A stretch of 64,000 nucleotides of DNA from Verrucomicrobia bacterium LW23 (GCA_003054695.1 QAZA01000017.1:186001-250000); one strand, 5' to 3'. Shown: positions 8,584 to 18,581, counted from the first letter of the stretch. Program-made: numbers and translations. The notes: a model not told the origin generated them from the sequence alone.

Positions 8584-9078
8584 ATGCACACGACCACTGC
8601 TCCCCTCCGCTTCCTCACCCGTCGCAGCATCGGCGCCGCCGCCGGCTTCTCGCTGGTGGAAGTTATTATGGCACTGGGCGTTATGTCCGTATCCATGATG
8701 GGCATGCTCGGCCTCCTGTCCGTGGGCCTAACGCACTTCCAGAAGTCGATGGACCTGACCGTGCGCTCGCAGATTACGCAGGATCTGGTGTATATGCTTC
8801 AGCGCACGCCGTTTACGGACCTTAGCTCCGGCACGACGGAGCGCTTTTACGACGACGAAGGCCGCACGCTCGGCAATGGCCAGTCCGCGCAGGCCAGCTA
8901 CAAGGCGGAGGTGCAGGTGGGCAACGCGCTGGAGACCAGCGGCCGCTGCTCACCCACGTGGAATTTCTCGACACCTCCCAGCCAGTTCAAGTCGGTCACC
9001 ATCTCCATTACCCGCGTTGGTAACTCCGGCGTAAAGCCCTATGAGTTTACGACTTACGTGGCCAACACGGGTCTCTGA
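8584..9078 (+). CDS. Verru_Chthon cassette protein B (prepilin-like)
   Basis: 164 residues. A type IV prepilin cleavage/methylation motif GFSLVEVIMALG (about residues 21-32) leads into a hydrophobic helix, as in pseudopilins. The size, the motif and the position as first of four adjacent genes fit protein B of the Verru_Chthon cassette, a conserved four-gene set described from Verrucomicrobium and Chthoniobacter relatives. The protein is probably exported, processed by a prepilin peptidase and assembled with cassette proteins C, A and D; the biological role of the cassette is unknown. The gap to C is 147 bp. The upstream 230 bp contain the palindrome at 8389 and presumably the promoter. Confidence 0.88.
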   Translation: MHTTTAPLRFLTRRSIGAAAGFSLVEVIMALGVMSVSMMGMLGLLSVGLTHFQKSMDLTVRSQITQDLVYMLQRTPFTDLSSGTTERFYDDEGRTLGNGQSAQASYKAEVQVGNALETSGRCSPTWNFSTPPSQFKSVTISITRVGNSGVKPYEFTTYVANTGL

Positions 9079-9225
9079 AAAGCTCCTGGCGGTGCGCAGC
9101 CGGCCCATCCTTGCCAGGCCACATGACAGTCATGCCGGCATGACGATGGAGATTCGCGCAAGCCGTTTGTCCGCAAAGGGTTGCTGTCTTCCCTCACCTA
9201 TTCTATTTCCGCACGGATTCTCTCC

Positions 9226-10377
9226 ATGCTCTCCCTGCCCCTGTCCTCCCCTTCCGCCCGGCGTTGTCGCGCCGCGTTTACTCTGGTGGAAATCATGGTA
9301 TCGCTGGCCGTGCTGGCGGTGATGCTCCTGGTGCTGGCCAACGTTACGGACCAGACCAGCCGGATCTGGCGCGGCACGCGCGGGAAGATCGAAGCTTTTC
9401 AGGGCGCGCGCGCCGCGTTCGAGACCATTACGCAGACGCTCAGCCAGGCTACGCTTAACACGTATTACGAGTACTTTAACAATGCCAACCCGCCCGTGCC
9501 GCTGCAGTATTACGTTACTGTCAACGGCCCCACCTCCACGCAGGTAAAGACTTTTCAGCCGGAGACGTACGACCGCTACTCCGAGCTGCATTTCCTCTCC
9601 GGGCCCGCCTCCACCATCCTGTCCGGGCTTACACGGTCTTCCGACGGGAAGGCCTACACGGCCATCACCAGCGGGCACGCCGTCTTCTTTCAGGCGCCGC
9701 TGGGCTTTACGCAGGATGCGAACGCGCGGCAGCTGGAAAGCGTGCTGAACGGCGTGGGCTATTTTGTGGAGTTTGGAAGCGATGCGGATCAGATCCCCGA
9801 CTTTGTGGCCAGCACCATCAAGCCGCGCTTTCGCTACCGGCTGATGCAGTATCAGCAGCCCTCCGAGAGCCTCGGCGTCTATCGCGAGAACTGGAAATCG
9901 CGCACCACGGGGCAAAAGGCCGGCTGGTTCGGCACGCCGCTGGCGGGCACCGGGCGCCCGGCCTATGTGGTGGCGGAGAACGTGTTGCTGCTGCTTCTGC
10001 GCCCCAAGCGGTCCGACAAGGAGTACGAAAATAACACCACCCTCAAGCCGCTGGCGCCCAACTACTTGTATGACTCTCAGCCGAATCCTTACAGCGCGGC
10101 GGATATCAACCGCTACCAGCTGCCGCCGCTGATCGAAGTGACGATCGTCGCTATCGACGAAGCCTCCGCCATGCGCCTGGAAGCAAAGTACGGCACCTCG
10201 CCGCCCCTGCAAACCCTTGCACCCGGCCTCTTTACAACAACCGCGGACACCAACGACCGCACGAAGTTTGACCAGGATATGCAGACCCTGGAGCAAACGC
10301 TGACCGCCCAGCGCATCAACTACCGCATTTTTAACACCGAAGTGATGATCCGCTCATCCAAATGGAGTGAGAACTAA
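9226..10377 (+). CDS. Verru_Chthon cassette protein C (prepilin-like)
   Basis: The start is taken as ATG 9226 (MLSLPLSSPSARR), giving 383 residues; a TTG at 9181 would add 15 residues before the basic leader. The motif AAFTLVEIMVSLAVLAVML is a clear prepilin N-terminal methylation site followed by a membrane helix. The remainder is a soluble domain with no recognised enzyme motif. Order and size match cassette protein C. It ends 3 bp before protein A starts, so the pair is translationally coupled. Confidence 0.85.
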   Translation: MLSLPLSSPSARRCRAAFTLVEIMVSLAVLAVMLLVLANVTDQTSRIWRGTRGKIEAFQGARAAFETITQTLSQATLNTYYEYFNNANPPVPLQYYVTVNGPTSTQVKTFQPETYDRYSELHFLSGPASTILSGLTRSSDGKAYTAITSGHAVFFQAPLGFTQDANARQLESVLNGVGYFVEFGSDADQIPDFVASTIKPRFRYRLMQYQQPSESLGVYRENWKSRTTGQKAGWFGTPLAGTGRPAYVVAENVLLLLLRPKRSDKEYENNTTLKPLAPNYLYDSQPNPYSAADINRYQLPPLIEVTIVAIDEASAMRLEAKYGTSPPLQTLAPGLFTTTADTNDRTKFDQDMQTLEQTLTAQRINYRIFNTEVMIRSSKWSEN

Positions 10378-10380
10378 GCC

Positions 10381-13300
10381 ATGACTCGTCCCTCCTTCGC
10401 TTCCGCCTTTGCCGCCCCACATCGCATCCGCAGTCGCCGGGGCATTGCCCTGGTGATGGTGCTGATTTCGCTCACTCTCCTCTCCATCCTGGTGCTGGCG
10501 TTTCTTTCCAGCGCGTCCACGGACCTGGACTCCTCCTCCAGCTTTGCGGCCAGTGCGGATGCCAGGCAGCGCAGCCAGACGGCCGTGAACCTGGTCATCG
10601 GGCAAATTCAGGAGGCAACCAGCCGGGCAGACCTCGCGTGGTCGTCGCAGCCGGGGATGATCCGCACGTTTGGGGCGGACGGGCTGCCGGCGGAGCAGTA
10701 CAAGCTCTACTCTTCGTCCTCCATGCTGGAGAAAACGTTTAACGCCAATACAGGCGCCGGCCCCACCGATGTCCCCGACGACTGGCAGCTGCGCCCCGCC
10801 GAGTACGTCGACCTGAACCAGCCCGTGCTGGTGGGCGACCCGGTCAACGGCCAGATCGTGCCCGACGCCTCACGCCCCTCCGACCGCTATGTGGCGCAGT
10901 ACCCGATTCTGGATCCCACCGCGCTCGGCATCGTCAAGGGCTTCGGCATCGACCTGAACGGCGATGGCGTGAGCGAGTCCGCCCCGGCCGCCACATTCAA
11001 CCCCGTTACGGGCGGCAACCCGGCGCCGATGCCCGTGCAGTGGCTCTACATGATGCAGGACGGATCGCTGCGTGCGCTGGACCCGGCGTCGAAGACATTT
11101 ATGGGCGGCGGCGTGGATGCGAGCAACCCGCCCGTGGCGCGCATCGCGTTCTGGACGGATGACGACACGTGCAAGATCAACATCAATACGGCGGCCGGCG
11201 ACGAATGGAACGACACGACGGCGCCGGGCACCTACATGGATATGCCGATGGCCAACAACCCCAACGAGTCGGCCTTCCGCAACACGCAACCCGTCAGCCA
11301 CGAGTATCAGCGCTACCCGGGGCACCCGGCCACCACGTACCTCAGCGCGGTGTTCCCTGGCCTTACGCGCTCGCAGATTTACGATATCGTGCCGCGCGTC
11401 TCGTCGGACAGCAAGTACTCGGCGGGCGGCACCGTTAACACGCTCAGCTACGCGGAGGACGCGACGGGCGCGAACAAATACGCCGGGCTGCCCATCTCCG
11501 ACGGCATGCCGCTGTACGCCAGCGTGGATGAACTGCGCTACGCCCGCAGCACCTCGGCGCGTACCGCAACGCCCGTGCTGACGCCGCAGCAGATTGATTA
11601 CGCACGCTTTTTCCTGACGGCCGCCAGCCGGGCGCCGGAGGTGAATCTCTTCAACCGGCCGCGTGTCACCATCTGGCCGCAGCCGGCGGACCCGGCCTCG
11701 CGCAGCCTGTTCGATCGCTCCATCGCGTTTTGCTCCACGGTGGCGGACTACGCGTTCTACTTTGTGCGCAGCGATGCAACCAGCCCTACGGTGGACTGGG
11801 CAAACTATCCGCGCAATCAGGAGGTGTATGCCTATCTGCAGGAGCTTACCGGCACGGCAATCCCCGGGTTCGGCGGCAACTTCCTGGCCAAGTATGGGCT
11901 GGACCGCGACCAGATCCTTACGGAGATCTTTGACTACATCCGGTGCATGAACCTGGCGGATGCGAGCGGCTCCGTGGCGTTTACCTACAACGGGCCGGTC
12001 AACAACCTCAAAAACACCATCATGCGCACGGCCACGCCGGGCATCGGCCACGTGGTTCCGATCCAGATTAACGACACGCGCGGGTTTGGGCGTACGTATA
12101 CTCTGTATCAGCCGATCATTCAGATCTCCGGGATCGAGAGCTCGGTTGACGCCGCCTCCGTAGCCAACGATGTGCGTGGGCAGAAAGTCAGCGGCGTCTA
12201 CACCGCCCCGGACGGAGTGCTGCGCGGCAAGAACAAGGAGAAGGCGGACAAGGCGAAGATCTTTACGAAGAAGATCCAGGCCGTGGTGGTGTTCGACATC
12301 TTTTCTCCCTCCACGGGCGTTATGCGCTTTGTGCCCAATCTCGTCTTTAAGGTAAAGGGCCTGAACAAGCTGACGCTGGACGGCGTGAACCTGGGCTTCC
12401 CCGCCGAGGGCACGGTGGACCTGAGCAGCTACTGCCCCAACCATGAGTACGCGTGGGGCGGGATGATGAATTACGCCAACTTCTTCTGGGCCAATAACGC
12501 GACGACGCAAAAGACCTTTGGCACCGGCGCCGGGCAGTATCCCTTTATGGGGGATATTGTGAACGTGAACAAGGAGTGGAAGTCGGATTGCTCCTTCTCC
12601 GGCGCGGATGGTGTGACGGTGGAGATTTACTCGCGCGACAAGTTCAATGTGGTCAGCGCCGATCCGATCCAGACCATCACGCTCAACTTCCCCTCGGCCA
12701 CCATCCCCATGCCCGCGCCTCCGGGGGCCTACCGCCGCACATACAACAGCGACAGCAGCTACGATTACGACGACGATCCGACAGTGCCGCTGAACGTGAC
12801 ACGCACGAGCATGGCGCAGGGGCGCAGTCTGGACAGCAACGGGTTTATCCATAGCGGCTTTAACAGCGGCAACTACGGCGGGCAAACCGTTTACGACGTG
12901 ACGCGCAGCCTGTGCCCAAGCCACGGCGATTACCGCCTGGTGATGGCGCAGAAGTCCGTGCCCGCCAACATGTTTGTGGCAGGGCGCGGCTACAGCACGG
13001 CCATCGATAAAACCTACTCCAAGCTCTACTACGTGCAGGGGGGCGAGGAAAGCACCGGCGGCATGGTCGGCGCCTCCCCGCGCAGCAGCAACTTTGGCGG
13101 CCACATTGCGCAAAGCGGCAAGCTGGTGGACGGCGTGACCTATAAGCAGCACATTGGCAACGGCGCGCTGGATGCCGACTACGGGCCGATGGTGCCCTCG
13201 CTGATTCAGCCCGACCGCGTCTCCATCGCCACCGCAAGCGGCAGCATCCCCGGCGACTGGGACAACGCCATGGGCGGGCTGCCCGACGGCCCCTTCATCA

Positions 13301-14220
13301 ACCGGCCGGATGAAGGCGAGCGCGGCACGGGCGCCTACGGCGGCTACGGCACGCAGTACCCCACGGTCACTATGTCGACGCTCTTTTCGCCTAACCGGCA
13401 GGCGCCCTCGCCCGTCATTTTCGGATCGCTCAGCACGGGCGTCAAGGCCAACAAGCCGTGGCAGACGCTGCTCTTCTGCCCCAACCCGGCCGGCAAAGCG
13501 GCGCATCCAGGGGCCGTAACGCCGCCGGATCACCTTCTGCTGGACCTGTTTACGATGCCGGTGGTGGAGCCCTACGCGATCTCGGAGCCCTTCTCGACAG
13601 CCGGCAAAGTGAATCTCAACTACCAGATTGTGCCCTTCACCTACATCCACCGCAGCACAGCGCTGCAGGCAGTGTTGCGAAGCACGCGGGTGGTGGCCAT
13701 CCCCAACAGCGACGGACCGCTCTACAAGACGGGCGGCACTTCTACAGCGACGACGCAGTATCGCCTGCCGATTGACATGGAGGAGACGATGAAGGGCTTT
13801 CAGAAGCGGTTTGATGCCAACGACATCTTTCGCTCCGCCTCGCAAGTGTGCGAGATGTTCCTCATTCCCGCCGGCAAAGGCGCCACCATCGACAACATTG
13901 CCACCTGGTGGGACGGCTACAAACTTACCGGCGACAACCTGAAGGAGCGCCCCTACGCGCACATCTACGGCCGCCTCACCACCAAGTCCAATACCTACAC
14001 GGTATACCTGCGCGTGCAAAGCCTGCAGAAGGCAAAAACCCCCAACGTGGATTACACCACCTGGGTGGAAGGCACGGACCGGGTCACCAGCGAGTACCGA
14101 GGCTCGTGCACCATCGAGCGCTACCTGAATCCCAACTTTACCCCGGCGCAGTTTAACCCGGCGCAACCGCTCACCGCGTATAAGTTCCGCACGCTGACGA
14201 CGAAGCAGTTCGCGCCGTAA
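10381..14220 (+). CDS. Verru_Chthon cassette protein A (large exported protein)
   Basis: 1279 residues starting 3 bp after protein C. The N-terminus has RRGIALVMVLISLTLLSILV, a PilX/GspK-like leader and membrane helix without the canonical Phe/Thr cleavage box. It is followed by a very long Gly/Asn/Tyr-rich ectodomain with no recognisable catalytic motif. Length and position match cassette protein A, the largest member. It probably acts outside the cytoplasmic membrane together with the three pseudopilin-like proteins; export of a glycan-active complex or surface assembly has been an open question. A long minus-strand frame opposite (10870-14283) is its antisense shadow. Confidence 0.86.
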   Translation: MTRPSFASAFAAPHRIRSRRGIALVMVLISLTLLSILVLAFLSSASTDLDSSSSFAASADARQRSQTAVNLVIGQIQEATSRADLAWSSQPGMIRTFGADGLPAEQYKLYSSSSMLEKTFNANTGAGPTDVPDDWQLRPAEYVDLNQPVLVGDPVNGQIVPDASRPSDRYVAQYPILDPTALGIVKGFGIDLNGDGVSESAPAATFNPVTGGNPAPMPVQWLYMMQDGSLRALDPASKTFMGGGVDASNPPVARIAFWTDDDTCKININTAAGDEWNDTTAPGTYMDMPMANNPNESAFRNTQPVSHEYQRYPGHPATTYLSAVFPGLTRSQIYDIVPRVSSDSKYSAGGTVNTLSYAEDATGANKYAGLPISDGMPLYASVDELRYARSTSARTATPVLTPQQIDYARFFLTAASRAPEVNLFNRPRVTIWPQPADPASRSLFDRSIAFCSTVADYAFYFVRSDATSPTVDWANYPRNQEVYAYLQELTGTAIPGFGGNFLAKYGLDRDQILTEIFDYIRCMNLADASGSVAFTYNGPVNNLKNTIMRTATPGIGHVVPIQINDTRGFGRTYTLYQPIIQISGIESSVDAASVANDVRGQKVSGVYTAPDGVLRGKNKEKADKAKIFTKKIQAVVVFDIFSPSTGVMRFVPNLVFKVKGLNKLTLDGVNLGFPAEGTVDLSSYCPNHEYAWGGMMNYANFFWANNATTQKTFGTGAGQYPFMGDIVNVNKEWKSDCSFSGADGVTVEIYSRDKFNVVSADPIQTITLNFPSATIPMPAPPGAYRRTYNSDSSYDYDDDPTVPLNVTRTSMAQGRSLDSNGFIHSGFNSGNYGGQTVYDVTRSLCPSHGDYRLVMAQKSVPANMFVAGRGYSTAIDKTYSKLYYVQGGEESTGGMVGASPRSSNFGGHIAQSGKLVDGVTYKQHIGNGALDADYGPMVPSLIQPDRVSIATASGSIPGDWDNAMGGLPDGPFINRPDEGERGTGAYGGYGTQYPTVTMSTLFSPNRQAPSPVIFGSLSTGVKANKPWQTLLFCPNPAGKAAHPGAVTPPDHLLLDLFTMPVVEPYAISEPFSTAGKVNLNYQIVPFTYIHRSTALQAVLRSTRVVAIPNSDGPLYKTGGTSTATTQYRLPIDMEETMKGFQKRFDANDIFRSASQVCEMFLIPAGKGATIDNIATWWDGYKLTGDNLKERPYAHIYGRLTTKSNTYTVYLRVQSLQKAKTPNVDYTTWVEGTDRVTSEYRGSCTIERYLNPNFTPAQFNPAQPLTAYKFRTLTTKQFAP

Positions 14221-14265
14221 TGCCTCGTTCGCTCGCTCTCTGCTCCACCACGCTTTCTCTCTTCC

Positions 14266-14892
14266 ATGAAACTGATGCGACATCCCTACCGCCCCCGCGC
14301 CTTTACGCTGGTGGAGCTGCTTGTGGTGCTGGCGGTTATGGCCGTGGTCACCACGCTGATCGTCTCCTCATTCGGGCCGGCTGACTCCAACCGGCTGACG
14401 ACAGCGGCGAATATGGTGGCGGATCAGCTGGCGCTGGCGCGACAAAAGGCCATTACGGCAAACGCACGGGTGGAGGTGCGCTTTTACCAGGTGCCCAGCG
14501 CCGGCAGCACCACCCGTGTGTACCGGGCCATGCGCTCGTTTGTGGTGGGGCAGGATGGCGTAAGCAAGCCGGTCAGCACCATCCACTACCTGCCGGATCC
14601 CATCGCCATCAGCGACGCCGACGCGATGCCGGCGCAAAACTCCATCTTCCCCACGGGCGTCGATACTCGGGAGGATCTGCCTCAGTCGGCCTCCACGCCC
14701 TACCGGTCGTTCAGCTTCCTGCCCGGCGGCGGCACCGATTTGCGGACGCGGACCAGCCCCAACACCAAGCGTCAGTGGTACTTTACGCTGCGCAACCCGT
14801 CTTCCAAAATCATCAGCAACAACCTGCCCGCTAATTATGTAGTCATACAGGTGCAGGAGATGACCGGAGGTATACGGATTTACCGGCCATGA
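14266..14892 (+). CDS. Verru_Chthon cassette protein D (prepilin-like)
   Basis: 208 residues with the motif RAFTLVELLVVLAVMAVVT (about 12-30), a canonical type IV prepilin/pseudopilin leader resembling GspH. It follows protein A by 45 bp and closes the B-C-A-D set. It is presumably processed by the same prepilin peptidase, which is not in this window. The palindromic element at 14972 follows and may end the transcript. Confidence 0.87.
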   Translation: MKLMRHPYRPRAFTLVELLVVLAVMAVVTTLIVSSFGPADSNRLTTAANMVADQLALARQKAITANARVEVRFYQVPSAGSTTRVYRAMRSFVVGQDGVSKPVSTIHYLPDPIAISDADAMPAQNSIFPTGVDTREDLPQSASTPYRSFSFLPGGGTDLRTRTSPNTKRQWYFTLRNPSSKIISNNLPANYVVIQVQEMTGGIRIYRP

Positions 14893-14971
14893 TTCAATGC
14901 GTTACATACCGCCCCACCAACAATTGTTTGCGATGTTATGCATGCACTTATCTCATTCCGCTATCAGAGCG

Positions 14972-15035
14972 TAAGCCCTGGGTTTACACCCTGGGCTATA
15001 GGCTTTCGCGCCTGTGGCGCTTCAGAGGGAAACCA
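14972..15035. repeat. Palindromic intergenic element (GCCCTGGG...CCCTGGGC plus GCGCC/GGCGC hairpin)
   Basis: Two adjoining hairpins: GCCCTGGG with CCCTGGGC (one central T-T mismatch, 6-nt loop), then CGCGCC-TGT-GGCGC. Similar elements sit at 22570-22595 and 29269-29302, each at an operon end. This type of palindromic unit is common in Verrucomicrobiota and Planctomycetes intergenic DNA. It may act as a terminator or as a REP-like element. Confidence 0.55.
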
Positions 15036-15138
15036 TGTCTACAAGCGAATTGGAATGCTCTACTAACACCATTACATCATCATTACACCCCCACATAAGC
15101 GGGACGGGACAGATCCCATTTCAACCTCTGTTCTTTAG

Positions 15139-16893
15139 ATGGAAGCCATTGCTTATGTCCATTACGATGATAGTGAAGAGACCGGCACTTTAGTTCGGTC
15201 ACTTCGCCTTGAGCAGCCTTCTTTCACACCAACAAACACTTCAGGCAACAACGCCACCCGCCGCACCTCTCCGACCAAGGATACTGCCCTTATGGAAACC
15301 CTGGCTTCCGCAAGCTCCCCCTCCCCCAACGCCGTTGTGGAGTCCACGCCTTATGCCTCGCGTAACGGTACGCAGGCCGGCGCGGCACCTCACAACCAGG
15401 TGGAGGCACACCGCTTCCCGGCATCGCTGCCGCGCTCCGGCTCCTTTCACGTGCGCGTGCGGCCGGCTGCGTACGCGGGGGCGGAGTGGACGGAGCTGGA
15501 TGTGCTGAGTCACAGCGCCGCGCACCATACCTCGGTGGAATGCAGCGGCTCGCTGGAGGTGGAGGTGCACTTGGGCCATCCCGCACAAGCCGGCCACGCG
15601 GACGACATCAGCGCGTCGGGCCCCGTAAACCGCGAGCCCTTGGACGCGGAAGCGGACGATGAACCCGCCGAAACGACCGCCCCGGCAATCGCCCCCACGC
15701 TGGTCGCGCCCGATCCCGGCCATCGTAATGCGCCCACGCACCACATCCGCCCCCTCAGCCGCGGCATTGCCTCGCAGATGTCGGGCGGTACGCTGCGCTT
15801 TGCCATCGCCGGCCCGGAGAAGCTGCAGGTGGAGATTCACGGCAAGCCCCTGCTTTATATTTACGCGCTGCCCCCGTCGCCCGCCGCCCCCACGGGCCCC
15901 CGCGTGCGCCGCTTTGAGGGCGGCCGTGTGCACAATGTTGGCCTGCTGCACCTGCGCGACGGCGAAACGCTGTGGCTGGAACCCGGCGCCGTGGTGCGCG
16001 GCAGTATTCGCAGCGAGCGCACCGCCCACGTGCGCATTGCCGGCTACGGCATGCTGGACGGCGGCTACTGGCCGGAAACCGAAGGCGCTCGACGCAAGGC
16101 CATAGTGCTGGATCACTGCCGTAACGCCCGCGTGGAGGATATCCTGATGGTCTCGCCCTGCCAGTGGATGCTGGTGCTCGGCGGCTGCGCGGACATCTCC
16201 GTGCGCGGCGTGCGGCAGATTGCGGACGACGTCAGCAGCGACGGCATCGACATTTGCGGCTCGCGACGCGTGCACATCGCCGGCTGCTGCCTGCATAATG
16301 GCGACGATAACATCGCCATCAAAGCCATCCACAACCGCTCCGGCCAGGACGAACGGGTGCCCACGGGCTTTCCCGACGAGGAGTGGAATGAGCCGGTGGA
16401 GGACGTGCTGGTGGAGAAGTGCACGTTCTACAAGATCCGCGGCGGCTCCGCCATGGAGATAGGCTATGAGACAAGCACGGCAAGCATTCGCAACATCCGG
16501 TTTCGCGATATCGACGTGCTGGCCGTGCACGAGTTTGGCAGCGTGTTCGGCATCCACAACGGCGACCGAGCCTGCGTGGACGGCGTGGAGTGGAACGATA
16601 TTCGCGTGGAGCACCACTACGACAAGCTTATCGACATCCGCGTAGTGAAGAGCCGCTGGAATCTGGATGCGGCGCGAGGGAGCATCCGCAACATTACGCT
16701 GCGGGATATCCGGGTGATCCAGAGCCCCTTCAACGCCGGCTACACGCTCAGCGTCATCTCCGGCTACAGTGCGGCGCACCCGGTCAGCAACGTGCTGCTC
16801 CAGCGCTTCGAGCTCGGCGGCCGCATCGTCCGCGACGCAGATGACCTGGACCTGGTGATGCGCCACGTGCAGGGACTGCGCATTGCGGAGTAG
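15139..16893 (+). CDS. GH28-like right-handed beta-helix protein (polygalacturonase family)
   Basis: 584 residues from ATG 15139. An in-frame ATG at 15292 with AAGGAT upstream is an alternative start and would remove a low-complexity leader. The C-terminal 330 residues form a pectin-lyase-like beta-helix with SSDGIDICGS (about 365-374) and NGDDNIAIKA (about 386-395), the Asp-containing motifs of GH28. The third conserved block reads GGSAMEIGYE instead of the usual GHG, so catalysis or specificity may differ. There is no signal peptide at either start, which is unusual for a pectinase and suggests a cytoplasmic role on imported oligosaccharides. It follows the Verru_Chthon cassette by 246 bp. 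Confidence 0.75.
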   Translation: MEAIAYVHYDDSEETGTLVRSLRLEQPSFTPTNTSGNNATRRTSPTKDTALMETLASASSPSPNAVVESTPYASRNGTQAGAAPHNQVEAHRFPASLPRSGSFHVRVRPAAYAGAEWTELDVLSHSAAHHTSVECSGSLEVEVHLGHPAQAGHADDISASGPVNREPLDAEADDEPAETTAPAIAPTLVAPDPGHRNAPTHHIRPLSRGIASQMSGGTLRFAIAGPEKLQVEIHGKPLLYIYALPPSPAAPTGPRVRRFEGGRVHNVGLLHLRDGETLWLEPGAVVRGSIRSERTAHVRIAGYGMLDGGYWPETEGARRKAIVLDHCRNARVEDILMVSPCQWMLVLGGCADISVRGVRQIADDVSSDGIDICGSRRVHIAGCCLHNGDDNIAIKAIHNRSGQDERVPTGFPDEEWNEPVEDVLVEKCTFYKIRGGSAMEIGYETSTASIRNIRFRDIDVLAVHEFGSVFGIHNGDRACVDGVEWNDIRVEHHYDKLIDIRVVKSRWNLDAARGSIRNITLRDIRVIQSPFNAGYTLSVISGYSAAHPVSNVLLQRFELGGRIVRDADDLDLVMRHVQGLRIAE

Positions 16894-16895
16894 CG

Positions 16896-16960
16896 GGGGG
16901 GAGACAGAGGGAATAGGGAGGGATCGGGAGGGAGAGGGAAACAGCGAGAGGCGCCATCGA
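16896..16960. other. Low-complexity purine-rich tract
   Basis: Immediately after the GH28-like stop, the plus strand is almost entirely G and A, with repeated GGGAGGGA and GAGGGAGAGGG units over about 60 bp. It might form triplex or G-rich structure at the convergent gene ends, or be simple slippage DNA. Confidence 0.4.
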
Positions 16961-17068
16961 TCGGGAGGGCTGCCCAGCTGCCTCAGCCTTCCCCAGGGCG
17001 CTGTCGCTGTCGCTGGATGTCGCGATCTCCTGGCGATTTCCTCGCGCTCGCCGCGCGCCCCCCACGCG

Positions 17069-18055
17069 TCACCCGCCAATCCACCGCAGGCCAAACTTGA
17101 TCCACAAGGGCATTGTCACCAGGCCCACCAGCGAGGTGAAGAGGACCACACGCAGGGCAATCCCCTGATCCCCGTCGTGCAGCTTCACCATCACCACCGG
17201 CAGAATGGCCGCGGGCATGGCGGCCTGCACCACCAGCACGCGCCGCAGCTCCTGCGTGCACGGCAACCACAAGGCCAGCGCCACAAACATGGCGGGCAGA
17301 ATCAGCAGACGCACCGCGCAGGCCCACACCACCTCCCCCACATGGCCCTCCACCTTCATCTGCGGCAGGTAATCCGCCACCGTGCCGCCGATGACCAGCA
17401 ACGCCACCGGCACCGCGCAACTGCCCAGCATCTTAAGCGCATTGCGAATGGCATCCGGCACGTAATCGCCTGCGCCGGAGAGGGTTAGGATGACGCTAAG
17501 CACAATGGACAGAACCGGAGCGCTCAGCAGATGCCCCAGGCTCTCGCGGCCGGTCGCCCCCTGCAGCAGCATCAGCGCAAGCGTCCAGAAACAGATATCC
17601 ACGCCCAGGTTAAACAAAAACAGCACGCCCAGCGTCGAGCGCTCCAAAGGAAAAAGCAGCGTAACCAGCGGGATGGCAAAGTAGCCATAGTTATACATCC
17701 CCGCCGTGTACGCAAACGTGCGCCCGCCCACCGGGCCCAGCCCCTGCATCCGCGCCACCACCAGCCCCACGCCCAGCCCCACCGCAATGGTAAGGAAACC
17801 CACAACAGGGGCCAGCAACACGTTCTCCCCCTGCTTAAGCGCCGGGTTGCCCAGCAGCGAGTACAGGATAAGGCACGGGAACATGACGTTAATGTTCACA
17901 CGCATCAGGCTCGCCTCCGTCTCCACCACCAGCCACCCCAGGCGCCGCAGGGCAAAGCCCAGCGTAAGGATGATGAGCAGCGGAACGATGGCGGCAATGA
18001 TGACCTGCAGCGTCTGCCAGTCAGCAGCTTGCGGCGCGAGCGTCAACCCTTCCAT
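17069..18055 (-). CDS. AEC-family (auxin efflux carrier-type) membrane transporter
   Basis: 328 residues with about ten hydrophobic segments in two halves, including ALRRLGWLV near the N-terminus and TAGMYNYGYFAIPL in the middle. The latter is the Asn-Tyr-Gly region typical of AEC family permeases. Such proteins export or exchange carboxylates and other small organic anions across the inner membrane; no substrate can be assigned here. Its start overlaps the end of the upstream small gene by 13 bp, so the two are co-translated. It converges on the GH28-like gene. Confidence 0.82.
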   Translation of the reverse strand: MEGLTLAPQAADWQTLQVIIAAIVPLLIILTLGFALRRLGWLVVETEASLMRVNINVMFPCLILYSLLGNPALKQGENVLLAPVVGFLTIAVGLGVGLVVARMQGLGPVGGRTFAYTAGMYNYGYFAIPLVTLLFPLERSTLGVLFLFNLGVDICFWTLALMLLQGATGRESLGHLLSAPVLSIVLSVILTLSGAGDYVPDAIRNALKMLGSCAVPVALLVIGGTVADYLPQMKVEGHVGEVVWACAVRLLILPAMFVALALWLPCTQELRRVLVVQAAMPAAILPVVMVKLHDGDQGIALRVVLFTSLVGLVTMPLWIKFGLRWIGG

Positions 18056-18333
18056 ACCTGAAACGGCCGGCGCGGCTCGATCTCCACAGCGTGCGGATGC
18101 ACCGTTGTCACATCCACCTCAAACAGCGGAAGCACCTGCCCGCCAAAGAGTTGCGGCATCGTCTCCTTCCAGTACGCCTCATGACGCTCCGCACCCGGGC
18201 CCACAAACCGAATCGTGCCGGGATCCAGCCGCAAAATCTCCTTCATCGTCACCAGCGCATTCCACGGGTGGTCATCAATCTTGACGATGCGATACCCGTA
18301 ATTGGGGCCGGGCAGGAAAAAGGACGTCGACAT
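18043..18333 (-). CDS. Small conserved-looking hypothetical protein
   Basis: 96 residues, soluble, rich in Pro and aromatic residues (FFLPGPNYGYRIVKIDDHPWN, RPFQVWKG). No family is recognised. It overlaps the AEC transporter start by 13 bp on the same strand, supporting a real two-gene operon. A link to transporter function or to metabolism of its substrate is inference. Confidence 0.6.
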   Translation of the reverse strand: MSTSFFLPGPNYGYRIVKIDDHPWNALVTMKEILRLDPGTIRFVGPGAERHEAYWKETMPQLFGGQVLPLFEVDVTTVHPHAVEIEPRRPFQVWKG

Positions 18334-18581
18334 GGGCGGCAGGGTTGAGAGAAGTCAGCGCGATGGAGCGGCAAAGCGGGAACGTGCGGCAGCGCCGGCG
18401 CAGTGGTATACTCGACAGAAACACAGCAAAATCAAGCGTACATGCAGTACAATCACGAATCTCGCGGCCGAAGCGGGAAGGGCCAAGGACAGAGGGGGAA
18501 ACGCATTTTTCACACCAATGGGAGAATAACACTTGCACAATGGCTCTCCCATGCTAAGATCACCCTTCCGTAAAGCACCAT

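Noticed and set aside
10870-14283. 1137-codon minus-strand open frame
   Set aside because: Antisense shadow of Verru_Chthon cassette protein A, with biased composition and no domains.
15241-17094. 617-codon minus-strand open frame
   Set aside because: Antisense of the GH28-like gene, whose beta-helix motifs are clear on the plus strand.
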